A DNA stretch of 64,000 nt from Flavobacterium sp. 20NA77.7 (GCF_031326205.1 NZ_CP133721.1:1922001-1986000), one strand, 5' to 3'; positions 17,511 to 26,706 are shown, counted from the first letter of the stretch. Notes: generated by a model from the letters alone, not told the origin. Numbers and translations: made by a program.

Positions 17511-17608
17511 AAGTTCCAAAAAATAAATTCCAAATTCCAAGCACTAAATATAAACATATTAGTACATCATTTGGAATTTGGGATTTACTGATTGGAACTT
17601 CTTTTTTT
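17511..17608 (+). repeat. Heptad-periodic inverted repeat with T-tract between rpsB and tsf
   Basis: Left arm 17512-17539 is four 7-base units, three of which are variants of AATTCCA. Right arm 17570-17597 is again 7-base units, variants of TTTGGAA. Pairing: 17511-17519 with 17592-17600 (9 bp) and 17525-17540 with 17571-17586 (16 bp, one G-U). Inside the loop, ACTAA (17543-17547) can pair with TTAGT (17559-17563). A run of seven T follows (17602-17608). It therefore also looks like an intrinsic terminator placed between two genes usually co-transcribed. Confidence 0.8.
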
Positions 17609-17649
17609 ACAAAACACAATACAATTATTAACTTATAAAAATAAATAAA

Positions 17650-18471
17650 ATGTCAATCACTGCTGCTGACGTAAATAAATTAAGAACCATCACCGGTGCT
17701 GGTATGATGGATTGTAAAAAAGCACTTGTTGAAGCTGAAGGAGATTTTGATAAAGCTATCGAAATTTTAAGAAAAAAAGGTCAAAAAGTAGCTGCTAACC
17801 GTTCTGATAGAGAATCTTCTGAAGGTGCAGTTATTGCTGCTGTAAATGCTGACAGCACTGTAGGTGTTGTTGTTTCATTAAACTGCGAAACTGATTTCGT
17901 TGGTAAAAATGAAGGGTTTATTAAACTAGCAACTGATTTAGCACAACAAGCCTTAAATTATGCTGATAAAGATGCTTTCTTAGCTTCTGACTTTGGTGGA
18001 ATCACTGTTAATGAAAAATTAATGGAGCAAACTGGAGTTATTGGTGAGAAAATCGAAATTGGTGCTTTCGAAAGATTAGAAGGTGCTTTCATTAATTCAT
18101 ACATTCATGCTGGAAACAGAATTGCTACTTTAGTAGCGCTTTCTGCTAAAGTTGCTGGTGGAGATGAAGCTGCAAGAAATGTAGCTATGCAAGCTGCCGC
18201 TATGGCTCCTATTGCCTTAGACGAAAACGGCGTAGACGCTTCAATCATTGAAAAAGAAATTGAAATCGCTAAAGATCAATTAAGAGCTGAAGGTAAACCA
18301 GAAGCAATGTTAGACAATATTGCTAAAGGGAAAATTGGACGTTTCTTTAAAGATAATACTTTAGTAAACCAAGATTACATCAAAGATAGCTCTATGAGTG
18401 TGGCTGCTTATGTTAAAACTATCGATGGTGGTTTAACAGTTACTGGATTTAAAAGAGTTGCTTTAGCATAA
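17650..18471 (+). CDS. tsf: Translation elongation factor Ts
   Basis: Nucleotide-exchange factor for EF-Tu, 273 residues. The UBA-like N-terminal domain (ADVNKLRTITGAGMMDCKKALVEAEGDFDKAIEILRKKG) and the TDFVGKNEGF motif, which contacts the EF-Tu Mg site, are clear. It follows rpsB, the conserved order, but across a strong hairpin, and no good TAnnTTTG promoter is visible in the 41 bases between hairpin and start. Expression probably depends on read-through. Confidence 0.97.
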   Translation: MSITAADVNKLRTITGAGMMDCKKALVEAEGDFDKAIEILRKKGQKVAANRSDRESSEGAVIAAVNADSTVGVVVSLNCETDFVGKNEGFIKLATDLAQQALNYADKDAFLASDFGGITVNEKLMEQTGVIGEKIEIGAFERLEGAFINSYIHAGNRIATLVALSAKVAGGDEAARNVAMQAAAMAPIALDENGVDASIIEKEIEIAKDQLRAEGKPEAMLDNIAKGKIGRFFKDNTLVNQDYIKDSSMSVAAYVKTIDGGLTVTGFKRVALA

Positions 18472-18494
18472 TTTCTTTAAAATAGTATATCTTT

Positions 18495-18527
18495 AGACTG
18501 TCATTTTTTAGTGGCAGTCTTTTTTTT
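18495..18527 (+). terminator. tsf terminator
   Basis: AGACTGTCA (18495-18503) pairs with TGGCAGTCT (18512-18520, one G-U) and runs into eight T (18520-18527). The T-tract touches the ATG of the next gene. Confidence 0.85.
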
Positions 18528-19430
18528 ATGCCTATGGAAACAAAAAACACAAAATGGATTATTCTTTCTGTACTAGCTTTAGTCTGGGGAAGTTCTTTTA
18601 TACTTATGAAGAGAGGTTTAGACGGCGGTTTAACTCCTTATCAATTAGGTGCATTTAGAATAATTTTCACCTCTCTATTTTTATTAAGTATTGGATGGAA
18701 AGAATTAAAAAACATTACAAAAGCAAAAATATTGCCTATCCTTTTTGCAGGTTTATTGGGCAATTTTTTACCAATATTCTTGTTTGCACTAGCTCAAACA
18801 CAAATTAGCAGCTCCATTAGTTCTACTTTAAATTCATTTACACCATTAAACACATTGCTAATTGGAAGTCTATTTTTTGGACTTACTTTTACAAAGCGTC
18901 ATGTGTTAGGAATTCTAATAGGAATTATTGGGTGTATAGTTCTTGTATATGCAGGAGCTTCAGGAAACCCTTCTAAAAATTATTGGTATGCGCTTTTAGT
19001 TTTATTTGCAACGTGGTGCTATGCTAGTAACATTAATCTAGTAAAAAAACACCTTTCAGATGTTACGCCTTTTACAATTACAGTTGGAAATTTTGCTTTT
19101 TTATTGCTTCCCGCATTATGTATACTCTATTTTACAGATTATTCATGGCAAATCACAGCGCTACCTACAAATGATTTTCCCAATTTATTTGGGAGCATTC
19201 ATCCATTAATTTACGTAGCTATTCTGGGTATAATTGGCACAGGACTAGCAAATATTTATTTCTATAAACTTATACAATTATCCTCCCCTATTTTTGCATC
19301 AAATGTGACCTATCTTATTCCTGTGGTGGCTACTTTTTGGAGTGTATTAGACCACGAAGGGGTAACAACTATACAACTCTTTGGTACGCTAATTATTTTA
19401 ATAGGTGTATATATAACCAATAGAAAATAA
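18528..19430 (+). CDS. EamA/DMT-family transporter
   Basis: Ten-helix drug/metabolite transporter of 300 residues made of two EamA repeats. The first starts at WIILSVLALVWGSSFILMKRGL and the second at YWYALLVLFATWCYASNINLVKKH. The substrate is unknown; the family exports amino acids, metabolites or drugs. Two ATGs compete: 18528, which touches the tsf terminator tail, and 18534 (METKNTKW). The second is at least as plausible. No promoter fits between terminator and start, so the mRNA may come from read-through of tsf. Confidence 0.85.
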   Translation: MPMETKNTKWIILSVLALVWGSSFILMKRGLDGGLTPYQLGAFRIIFTSLFLLSIGWKELKNITKAKILPILFAGLLGNFLPIFLFALAQTQISSSISSTLNSFTPLNTLLIGSLFFGLTFTKRHVLGILIGIIGCIVLVYAGASGNPSKNYWYALLVLFATWCYASNINLVKKHLSDVTPFTITVGNFAFLLLPALCILYFTDYSWQITALPTNDFPNLFGSIHPLIYVAILGIIGTGLANIYFYKLIQLSSPIFASNVTYLIPVVATFWSVLDHEGVTTIQLFGTLIILIGVYITNRK

Positions 19431-19460
19431 AAAAGGAGCTTTTTAAAAGCTCCTTTTTTT
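19431..19460. terminator. Bidirectional terminator
   Basis: AAAAGGAGCTTTT and its complement form a nearly loopless stem flanked by A and T runs, between the EamA gene (+) and the M16 pair (-). Confidence 0.88.
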
Positions 19461-19479
19461 CAATTATTTGAATTACAAA

Positions 19480-21540
19480 TTATTCAAAATCTTTATCTGT
19501 TACGCCTTCATTGATTTTTACATCTTGAGTAGTGAACTCAATTTCGATTCCTAAGTTTAGGATTGTTTTATAAGGAAACTTAATACCTTTAACTTCTTTA
19601 TAATCTTCATAATTAGTTGTTTGTGTCATTTTTTGACCTCGTTGTTCTCTTTCTTTTGAAAAAGCAGTTCTCAAACCTGATGTAACATCGTAGAAAAATT
19701 TAGACTTACCATACAAAATTACGTAACAATCTTTTCCGTTTACTGCCTCAATACCTTCTAGCTTTAAGTTCTTATCAGTAAGCATTGCTAACTCTTGAAA
19801 CGGCATTGCTTGCGATTTCATTTCAGCTAAATCATCGCCTTCAATATTTTTCTTTTGCCCTTGAGCTGTTTGATAGGCAACTTTTTCACCAACAACTTGT
19901 TTGCTAAGAGTCATGCCTCCCATTCCCATTTCGGCAGCAAAATAACCTTTATTTGAAGACTTTGTAGTCATTTCTAAATTTTGTCCCTGTATAGAACCTT
20001 TAGAAATTGTCATCAAGGTTTTTACTTCTTTCAGCTTTTTTTCACCACCAATGGCATCAATATGTTTTTTCACAACCGTTTGTGCTGTAACTCCAGCAGG
20101 AACATCTTTTTTAACAACAGGTTTATCAGTTTTAACGCCATATTTATCAAAATAAGCTATAGGCCAACTTTGTTTTTTTGCAGTAGCTTCCAAATTAGGC
20201 AATACATCTGCCGCTTTACCCACAATTACCACACGTGTATTATCTGCTAAGAAATATTTATTAGCGGCATTTTTCACGTCTTCTGCTGTAACTGCATTAA
20301 TATTTTTCACATAATTTTCATAAAAATCTTCAGGTAAACTTTGCGTTTGGATATTTAAAGCATAACGTGCAATTGTAGCTGGTTTTTCAATTTGCATTAC
20401 AAAATTTCCAATGTATTTTGCCTTTGCATTGCTCAATTCTTCATCAGAAACCAAATCGGTACGCATTCTTTTCAATTCATTGAAAAATTCTACTACTGCA
20501 CTATCCGTTACCGCATTTCTTACAGAAGCACTAGATTTAAATTTACCTATATATTTTCCAGAATAGATTGAAGAATATGCTCCGTAAGTCCAACCGTGTT
20601 TTTCTCTTAAATTTAAGAATAATCTACCTTCACCACCGCCACCTAAAATTTGGTTAGCTATTAATGATGCAAAATATTCTTTATCTGTCATTTTAATAGT
20701 AGAAAGATTAATTAAAGAAATCTCTGATTGCACTGCATTAGGCATATCTACAAAATTAATTTGCGAATATTGTACGTCTTTTGGATTCGTATAAGTTAAT
20801 GATGGAGCTGTAGCCGCTTTCCAATTATCTCCTCCAAATAGTTTTTCGATTTTCTTTTTAACCTCTTTAACCTTAACATCACCTACTACCACTAAATAAG
20901 CATTAGCTGGAACAAAATAAGTGTTGTAATTATTAATTACATCTTGTAAGGTTACATTTTTTAGTGTTTCTTCAGAAGTAAATTCACCATTATAATGCTC
21001 TTTTCCAAAAACTAGAACATTTTCTACTCTACCTGCAATAGCAGTAACACTTTTCTCATTTGATTTTAAGCCTTCAATTAATTTTGCTTTTTCTTTATCA
21101 AAATCTTCTTGAGTAAAAACAGGATTTAAAGAACCATCTGCTAACAATTCTAAAATTCTAGAAGAATATCTAGACAAACCACTTGCTGAAGCTCCTGAAG
21201 CATAGAAATCGAAATTAGCTCCAAGAAAATCAATTTCTTCGTTGAACTGTTCCTTAGACATTGTTTCGGTTACATTACCAATCATAGCCGAAACTAAATC
21301 TGTTACTCCTTTTTTTGCACCTTCTGCATATGGGGCATTGTCTAATGTTAAACTGTAAGATACTCTAGGTAACTTGTTGTTTTCAACCACCAATACTTTT
21401 AAACCATTTTTCAATGTAAATGAAACTGGCTTTTTGATATTAATTGTAGGTGCCGGACCTTGTTTAGGTTGCGGTCTATCTTGTGCTTGCATCGTCATTG
21501 TTAAAAATAAACTGGCTGCTATGTATATAAATTTTTTCAT
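19480..21540 (-). CDS. M16-family peptidase-like protein, non-catalytic partner with C-terminal extra domain
   Basis: 686 residues from the ATG at 21540 (MKKFIYIAASLFLTMTMQAQD, a clean signal peptide). A longer frame reaches back into the upstream gene and is not favoured. Two M16 half-domains cover about 30-470. The zinc motif HxxEH is absent where it should be, while the R/Y-type motif (GWTYGAYSS) is kept, so this is the substrate-binding partner of the neighbouring catalytic subunit. Residues about 480-686 add a beta-rich domain resembling outer-membrane lipoprotein sorting/LolA-like folds (HIDAIGGEKKLKEVKT onwards). Periplasmic. Ten bases downstream of its partner gene. Confidence 0.88.
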   Translation of the reverse strand: MKKFIYIAASLFLTMTMQAQDRPQPKQGPAPTINIKKPVSFTLKNGLKVLVVENNKLPRVSYSLTLDNAPYAEGAKKGVTDLVSAMIGNVTETMSKEQFNEEIDFLGANFDFYASGASASGLSRYSSRILELLADGSLNPVFTQEDFDKEKAKLIEGLKSNEKSVTAIAGRVENVLVFGKEHYNGEFTSEETLKNVTLQDVINNYNTYFVPANAYLVVVGDVKVKEVKKKIEKLFGGDNWKAATAPSLTYTNPKDVQYSQINFVDMPNAVQSEISLINLSTIKMTDKEYFASLIANQILGGGGEGRLFLNLREKHGWTYGAYSSIYSGKYIGKFKSSASVRNAVTDSAVVEFFNELKRMRTDLVSDEELSNAKAKYIGNFVMQIEKPATIARYALNIQTQSLPEDFYENYVKNINAVTAEDVKNAANKYFLADNTRVVIVGKAADVLPNLEATAKKQSWPIAYFDKYGVKTDKPVVKKDVPAGVTAQTVVKKHIDAIGGEKKLKEVKTLMTISKGSIQGQNLEMTTKSSNKGYFAAEMGMGGMTLSKQVVGEKVAYQTAQGQKKNIEGDDLAEMKSQAMPFQELAMLTDKNLKLEGIEAVNGKDCYVILYGKSKFFYDVTSGLRTAFSKEREQRGQKMTQTTNYEDYKEVKGIKFPYKTILNLGIEIEFTTQDVKINEGVTDKDFE

Positions 21541-21550
21541 GTTTCGTAAA

Positions 21551-22876
21551 TTATTTTTGAGCTTTTTCTTTTGCTGGTTCATAATTTAAAATCAAGCGTT
21601 GGTTAGAATTTAAAAATTTCTTAGCCACATCTCTAATTTCTTCTCTAGTTATTGAATGGTAAATTTCAATTTCTGTATTAATTAAATTAATATCTCCATA
21701 TAATAAATAGTATGTTGCTAAATTTTCAGCAATTCCTTCTACGCTTGCATTGCTGCTTACATAATTATTTTCAAACTTATTTTGTAATTTTTGATAGTCA
21801 TTTTCAGAAATCAATTCAGTTTGAAGTTTTTCAATTTCTTCATCAATTTCTTTTAATAATGTTTCAGAAGTCACTTCACCCATTGGCAAACTGTAAACAA
21901 AATACGTTCCATAGTCTTCTTGACTATAATTAAAAGCACCTACTTGTAATGCTAATTTTTTATCATCAACTAACTTTTTGTATAATTTTGAACTTTTTCC
22001 ATCAGATAAATAAGTAGAAATCATATCTAATACTCTAGCATCTCTTGTCTTCATTGATGGTGTTCTATAGGCAGCTACAGTCATTGGAATTTGAACATTT
22101 GGATCTTCCCACTTAGCTGAAATTGGCGCTGTTATAGGCGCTTCTTCAAATTTTTGTCTAGCAACTGGTGTTCCTTTTTGTATAGAACCAAAGTATTTAG
22201 CGATCCATTCTTTGGCTTGAGTTGTTTCAAATTGTCCTGCTACTACTAAAACCGCATTGTTTGGAATATAGAATTTTTTGTTGAATGCTTGGAATTCTTC
22301 TAAAGTGGCAGCATCTAAATGTTCCATTTCTCCAATAGTAGTCCAACGATATGGATGAACTTTGAACATGTTTTGCTTTACAGCCTTGAAAAGATTCCCA
22401 TAAGGCTGGTTATCAATACGTAATCTTTTTTCTTCTTTAACTACTTCATTCTGAGTATCAACACCTATTTGGTTAATTACAGGATGCATCAATCTTTCCG
22501 ATTCCATCCAAATAGCTAACTCAAGATTATTTGATGGAAACACTTCGTAATAATAGGTTCTATCATCCGTTGTATTTGCATTATTATTACCTCCATTAGC
22601 AGTTACAATTTTAAACCAATCCCCTCTTGCAATGTTTTTTGTGCCTTCAAATAATAAATGTTCAAAAAAGTGCGCAAAACCAGTTCTGTTTGGTTGTTCA
22701 TCCTTTGCACCCACGTGATACATCACAGATGTAACCACTACTGGAGCAGAATTGTCTTGATGTAAAACTACATGAAGACCATTCTCTAAATCATACTCTT
22801 CAAATGCTACCTTCTGCGCATTTGCAGTGCTTCCTAGCATAGCCATAGTACCTAAAGCCATTAATGTTTTTTTCAT
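21551..22876 (-). CDS. M16-family zinc peptidase, catalytic subunit
   Basis: 441 residues with a signal peptide (MKKTLMALGTMAMLGSTANAQ) and the inverted zinc motif HFFEH in GFAHFFEHLLFEGTKN; the distal Glu lies in the NEVVKEEKRLR segment. Two M16 half-domains are present. The protein probably forms a periplasmic heterodimer with the downstream non-catalytic subunit, as in other tandem M16 pairs, and degrades peptides. First gene of a two-gene unit. Confidence 0.93.
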   Translation of the reverse strand: MKKTLMALGTMAMLGSTANAQKVAFEEYDLENGLHVVLHQDNSAPVVVTSVMYHVGAKDEQPNRTGFAHFFEHLLFEGTKNIARGDWFKIVTANGGNNNANTTDDRTYYYEVFPSNNLELAIWMESERLMHPVINQIGVDTQNEVVKEEKRLRIDNQPYGNLFKAVKQNMFKVHPYRWTTIGEMEHLDAATLEEFQAFNKKFYIPNNAVLVVAGQFETTQAKEWIAKYFGSIQKGTPVARQKFEEAPITAPISAKWEDPNVQIPMTVAAYRTPSMKTRDARVLDMISTYLSDGKSSKLYKKLVDDKKLALQVGAFNYSQEDYGTYFVYSLPMGEVTSETLLKEIDEEIEKLQTELISENDYQKLQNKFENNYVSSNASVEGIAENLATYYLLYGDINLINTEIEIYHSITREEIRDVAKKFLNSNQRLILNYEPAKEKAQK

Positions 22877-22959
22877 AAATATAATAATTGTTAAAAACGT
22901 TTTGTTATTAGAAGTAAAAATAACTAAAATGTTACATTTTTTACTAAAAAACTACATTT

Positions 22960-22967
22960 CAAAGTTA
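22960..22967 (-). promoter_or_regulatory. Possible -7 element of the M16 operon
   Basis: TAACTTTG on the minus strand, about 84 bases before the start. A 15-bp palindrome (AAAATGT, T, ACATTTT; 22926-22940) lies in the resulting leader. Confidence 0.45.
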
Positions 22968-22993
22968 AGTATAATTAAAAAATAAAAGGAGTA

Positions 22994-23023
22994 TTGCACA
23001 TTTAATAAAAAGCTGTATATTTG
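22994..23023 (+). promoter_or_regulatory. rplU-rpmA promoter
   Basis: TTG (22994-22996), 19 bases, TATATTTG (23016-23023). Exact consensus spacing; the leader is about 25 bases. Confidence 0.82.
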
Positions 23024-23053
23024 CACACTTAAAAATAATTAAAACATATTGTT

Positions 23054-23473
23054 ATGTACGCAATCGTAGAGATAGCAGGGCAACAATTCAAAGTAAGCAA
23101 AGACCAAAAGGTTTATGTTCACCGTTTAGCTTCAGAAGAAGGATCAAAAGTTACTTTTGATAAAGTTCTTTTGTTAGAAGACAATGGGAATGTAACTTTA
23201 GGCGCCCCAGCTGTAGAAGGTGCTTCAGTAGAAGCCAAAGTGTTACAACACTTAAAAGGTGATAAAGTAATTGTTTTCAAAAAGAAAAGAAGAAAAGGTT
23301 ACAAAAAGAAAAATGGTCACAGACAATCATTAACTCAAATTGTTATTGAAGGTATTTCTGGCGCAACAGCTAAGAAAAAAGCGACTAAAAAAGCAGATGT
23401 TGAAGTAGAAGCAGTTACTGAAGAAGTAAAGCCTAAAGCAACAAGAGCAAAAAAACCAAAAACAGAAGAATAA
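23054..23473 (+). CDS. rplU: 50S ribosomal protein L21 (bL21) with basic/acidic C-terminal tail
   Basis: The L21 core occupies about residues 1-103 ([49 protein letters not shown]). About 35 further residues form a Lys/Ala/Glu-rich extension ([32 protein letters not shown]) that looks disordered and may contact rRNA or be specific to the group. First gene of an rplU-rpmA pair. Confidence 0.97.
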   Translation: MYAIVEIAGQQFKVSKDQKVYVHRLASEEGSKVTFDKVLLLEDNGNVTLGAPAVEGASVEAKVLQHLKGDKVIVFKKKRRKGYKKKNGHRQSLTQIVIEGISGATAKKKATKKADVEVEAVTEEVKPKATRAKKPKTEE

Positions 23474-23491
23474 CATTTAAAATATAACATC

Positions 23492-23752
23492 ATGGCTCAC
23501 AAAAAAGGTGTCGGTAGTTCGAAGAATGGTAGAGAATCAGAATCGAAACGTTTAGGCGTTAAGATTTATGGTGGACAAGCTGCTATTGCTGGAAACATCA
23601 TTGTTAGACAAAGAGGTTCAAAGCACAATCCAGGTGAAAATGTTTACATGGGTAAAGATCATACTTTACATGCTAAAGTGGATGGAGTTGTAAAATTCCA
23701 AAAGAAAGGTGATAACAAATCATTCGTTTCTGTAGTTCCTTTTGAAGCATAA
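23492..23752 (+). CDS. rpmA: 50S ribosomal protein L27 (bL27)
   Basis: 86 residues starting [24 protein letters not shown], without the N-terminal cleavable extension of Firmicutes L27. The N-terminus reaches the peptidyl-transferase centre. It follows rplU by 18 bases, the universal order. Confidence 0.98.
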   Translation: MAHKKGVGSSKNGRESESKRLGVKIYGGQAAIAGNIIVRQRGSKHNPGENVYMGKDHTLHAKVDGVVKFQKKGDNKSFVSVVPFEA

Positions 23753-23773
23753 GTAACGTAAAATTACAATCAA

Positions 23774-23813
23774 AAAATCTCAAATTCCAATATGGTTTTT
23801 GGGATTTTTTTTG
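23774..23813 (+). terminator. rpmA terminator built from 7-base units
   Basis: AATCTCA (23776-23782) pairs with TGGGATT (23800-23806), and AATTCCA (23783-23789) pairs in part with TGGTTTT (23793-23799). Eight T follow the GGGA. Both arms step in 7-base words, and AATTCCA is the same word as in the rpsB-tsf element. Confidence 0.7.
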
Positions 23814-23864
23814 TTTATGTAAATCATAAACAAAAATCTAAAACATAAGTGAAGCTTGATGGAA

Positions 23865-23897
23865 ACAAAAAATCCCCAATCTTTCGAAAGGGGATTT
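23865..23897 (-). terminator. ahcY terminator
   Basis: AAATCCCC (23870-23877) pairs with GGGGATTT (23890-23897) around a loop containing CTTTCGAAAG. On the minus strand the stem ends in a T-run. Confidence 0.8.
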
Positions 23898-23944
23898 CAT
23901 ATTTATAAAATCGACTAATTACTAATCACTTTTTGCTAATCATT

Positions 23945-25261
23945 TTAGTATCTGTAATATTCTGGTTTAAATGGACCTTGAACTTCCACCCCAATATATG
24001 CAGCTTGGTCGCTTGATAAAGTTTCTAATTCTACACCTAATTTAGCTAAGTGAAGTGCGGCAACTTTTTCATCTAAATGTTTAGGCAACATGTATACTTC
24101 ATTTTTATAAGCTGCACTATTTGTCCATAACTCCAATTGTGCTAAAGTTTGATTTGTAAATGAATTAGACATCACAAAACTTGGATGACCCGTAGCACAA
24201 CCTAAGTTTACTAAACGTCCTTCAGCTAAAACAATAACTTCTTTACCGTTTACAGTATAAATATCAACTTGTGGTTTCACTTCATTTTTAGTATGACCAA
24301 AATTTTCATTTAACCAAGCCATATCAATTTCGTTATCGAAGTGACCAATGTTACAAACGATAGTTTTGTCTTTCATAGCCTCAAAATGACGTCCTACTAC
24401 TATGTTTTTATTACCCGTTGTTGTAATTACAATATCAGCATTCGCAATAACAGAGTCTAATTTTTTTACTTCAAATCCATCCATCGCAGCTTGTAACGCA
24501 CAAATAGGATCAATTTCCGTAACTATAACAATCGACCCTGCTCCACGGAAAGAAGCTGCTGTTCCTTTTCCTACATCTCCGTACCCACAAACTACTACTC
24601 TTTTTCCTGCTAACATAACATCTGTTGCACGACGAACAGCATCTACCGCAGATTCTTTACAACCATATTTGTTATCAAATTTTGATTTTGTAACAGAATC
24701 ATTCACATTGATAGCTGGCATATATAATGTTCCTGCTTTCATTCTTTCGTATAAACGGTGAACACCTGTCGTTGTCTCTTCTGATAAACCTTTAATACCC
24801 GCAACTAATTCAGTGTAGCGATCAAAAACCATATTGGTTAAATCTCCACCATCATCTAAAATCATATTTAAAGGCTGTCTATCTTTACCAAAAAACAAAG
24901 TTTGCTCAATACACCAATCAAATTCTTCTTCATTCATACCTTTCCATGCATAAACTGGAATTCCTGCTGCTGCAATAGCTGCTGCTGCATGATCTTGAGT
25001 AGAAAAAATATTACATGATGACCAAGTAACATCGGCACCAAGCGCTACTAATGTTTCAATTAAAACTGCCGTTTGAATGGTCATGTGTAAACAACCTGCT
25101 ATACGAGCGCCTTTTAAGGGTTGGCTAGCTCCATATTCTGCTCTAAGAGCCATTAATCCTGGCATTTCAGCTTCTGCTAATTGAATTTCTTTTCTACCCC
25201 ATTCTGCTAAAGAAATATCTTTAACTTTGTATGGTACATAAGGCATTGTTTTTGTACTCAT
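23945..25261 (-). CDS. ahcY: Adenosylhomocysteinase
   Basis: Hydrolyses S-adenosylhomocysteine to homocysteine and adenosine, relieving inhibition of methyltransferases. The 438 residues carry the family signatures: [46 protein letters not shown], the NAD-binding [15 protein letters not shown] and the C-terminal FKPEYYRY. Cytoplasmic tetramer. Monocistronic with its own terminator. No SAH riboswitch-like structure was recognised in the 160-base upstream region. Confidence 0.98.
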   Translation of the reverse strand: MSTKTMPYVPYKVKDISLAEWGRKEIQLAEAEMPGLMALRAEYGASQPLKGARIAGCLHMTIQTAVLIETLVALGADVTWSSCNIFSTQDHAAAAIAAAGIPVYAWKGMNEEEFDWCIEQTLFFGKDRQPLNMILDDGGDLTNMVFDRYTELVAGIKGLSEETTTGVHRLYERMKAGTLYMPAINVNDSVTKSKFDNKYGCKESAVDAVRRATDVMLAGKRVVVCGYGDVGKGTAASFRGAGSIVIVTEIDPICALQAAMDGFEVKKLDSVIANADIVITTTGNKNIVVGRHFEAMKDKTIVCNIGHFDNEIDMAWLNENFGHTKNEVKPQVDIYTVNGKEVIVLAEGRLVNLGCATGHPSFVMSNSFTNQTLAQLELWTNSAAYKNEVYMLPKHLDEKVAALHLAKLGVELETLSSDQAAYIGVEVQGPFKPEYYRY

Positions 25262-25296
25262 TATACTATCTAATTTATTTTTTATATTTGAGGTGG

Positions 25297-25304
25297 CAAA
25301 GTTA
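25297..25304 (-). promoter_or_regulatory. Possible -7 element of ahcY
   Basis: TAACTTTG on the minus strand, 36 bases before the ahcY start. No TTG at the right distance. Confidence 0.45.
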
Positions 25305-25421
25305 CAACATAAGTTTTTAATTTCTAAATTATATAAGAAATTTTGTGATTTGTTTAGTAGCCTAAATATTTGAAAAACAAATAACTAATAAAAACTAAAA
25401 TCCTATTAATATAAATTATTC

Positions 25422-26090
25422 ATGCCTTTATATAAAAGTATTGCAATTACACCTGAAACAACGGCTTATATTTGGAAAAATTCTGAAGATGTAGAAACGT
25501 TGTTTGATGCTGTTTCCTTAAACACTACATCCAAAATGCGTCTAGAAAAAATGAATGCTCTAGCACATAAAAAAGGATATTTAGGTGTACGTATGCTATT
25601 ACAATATATTGGTTATACTGATTTTGATTTACTATATGACGCAACGGGAAAACCGTATTTAATGCCAGAAACGGGAAACGGAAAAAAAAATCATCACCCC
25701 TCACCTAAACAGCCACACATCTCTATATCTCATTCTCATGAATTTTCTTGTATTTGCCTCAGTAATGAACCAGTAGGCATTGATTTAGAGCTAAAGAAGT
25801 CTAAAATTATACAAATCGCCCCTAGATTTATGGACACTAAACATTTGGAAGGGTTATCTGAAAAGGAACAAATAGAAAAAGCATCGGTTATTTGGGGAAT
25901 AAAAGAGAGCATTTTTAAAATAAAAAGCGAAAAAGGAATTAGTTTTCCTAATCATATTTTTGAAGAAGATTTTGAACTATCGCAAGGTTATTGTAACGCA
26001 ACTCTAAATTTTAACAACCAAAAAGAACTTTTCAAAATTCATTTTTATAACCTAGAAGACTATATCTTTGTGTGTGCTTTAAATTACTAG
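25422..26090 (+). CDS. 4'-phosphopantetheinyl transferase, Sfp superfamily
   Basis: Transfers the phosphopantetheine arm of CoA to a carrier-protein serine. The 222 residues have the two metal-binding signatures: GID121-L-E123 and W158-x-x-K161-E162-S. The substrate-side segment RMLLQYIGY and a short His-rich loop (KNHHPSPKQPH) precede them. The target carrier protein is not in the window. Followed after four bases by the PnuC-like gene, with which it likely forms an operon. Confidence 0.9.
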   Translation: MPLYKSIAITPETTAYIWKNSEDVETLFDAVSLNTTSKMRLEKMNALAHKKGYLGVRMLLQYIGYTDFDLLYDATGKPYLMPETGNGKKNHHPSPKQPHISISHSHEFSCICLSNEPVGIDLELKKSKIIQIAPRFMDTKHLEGLSEKEQIEKASVIWGIKESIFKIKSEKGISFPNHIFEEDFELSQGYCNATLNFNNQKELFKIHFYNLEDYIFVCALNY

Positions 26091-26094
26091 TTTC

Positions 26095-26706
26095 GTGATT
26101 GATTTTTTCATAAACCAATATAAAAATGCTCTTCAATGGCAAATAGTATGCGAATTTATCGCATTCTTTTTTGGCATTCTAAGTGTTGTATTTGCAAAGA
26201 AAAAAAATTACTGGGTATACCCTACCGGACTTATATCTACAATTATAACGGTGTATTTATTATATAAAGCAAGTTATTTTGGCGACATGACTATTAATAT
26301 ATATTATTCAATCATGAGTGTGTATGGCTGGTATAAATGGACTGCATCAACCAAAAATGCTACTTTAAAAATTAGCAGAACAACTAAACGAGAGAAAATT
26401 ATTGGTTTAGGATTATTCATTTTTACCATGTTTCTTACCTATTTTGTGTATGTTTTTTTCAACTATACACTTAAAATTCCTAATTATATTGATATTTTTA
26501 CATCCGGAATCTTTTTTACAGCCATGTGGTACATGGCTTTAAAAAAAATTGAGAATTGGATACTGTGGATTATTGGCGATTGTATTGCCGTTCCTTTATT
26601 TGCTTATAGAGGACTAGGCATGTTAGCCTTACAGTATTTGATTTTTACCATCTTGGCAATTTTAGCATATTTAGAATGGAAAAAATATTTAGCGAAGCAG
26701 ACTTAG
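26095..26706 (+). CDS. PnuC-family vitamin transporter (GTG start)
   Basis: 203 residues with seven or so membrane helices. Family landmarks are the opening LQWQIVCEFIAFFFGILSVVFAKKKNYWVYPTG and the aromatic binding motif GWYKW after MTINIYYSIMSVY. PnuC proteins carry nicotinamide riboside by facilitated diffusion, and relatives (PnuT) carry thiamine. The start is GTG, since no ATG gives a full first helix; it lies four bases after the upstream stop. The 3' end overlaps the DUF4301 gene by 31 bases. Two kilobases downstream is a TPP-riboswitch-controlled receptor, so thiamine rather than nicotinamide riboside is possible. Confidence 0.85.
   Translation: MIDFFINQYKNALQWQIVCEFIAFFFGILSVVFAKKKNYWVYPTGLISTIITVYLLYKASYFGDMTINIYYSIMSVYGWYKWTASTKNATLKISRTTKREKIIGLGLFIFTMFLTYFVYVFFNYTLKIPNYIDIFTSGIFFTAMWYMALKKIENWILWIIGDCIAVPLFAYRGLGMLALQYLIFTILAILAYLEWKKYLAKQT

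Noticed and set aside
17511-17608. Inverted repeat as a MITE or insertion-sequence remnant
   Set aside because: No target-site duplication or transposase trace is seen; the 7-base word structure and the T-tract fit a terminator-like element better.
21541-21582. Longer start for the non-catalytic M16 subunit
   Set aside because: It overlaps the upstream gene's 3' end and puts Lys/Asn-rich residues before a clean signal peptide that starts at 21540.
24402-24761. 119-residue open frame antisense to ahcY
   Set aside because: A shadow of a highly conserved gene; no domain or start signal.
25262-25421. Possible SAH riboswitch upstream of ahcY
   Set aside because: I could not find the conserved core or a convincing multi-helix fold; only a -7 element is visible.
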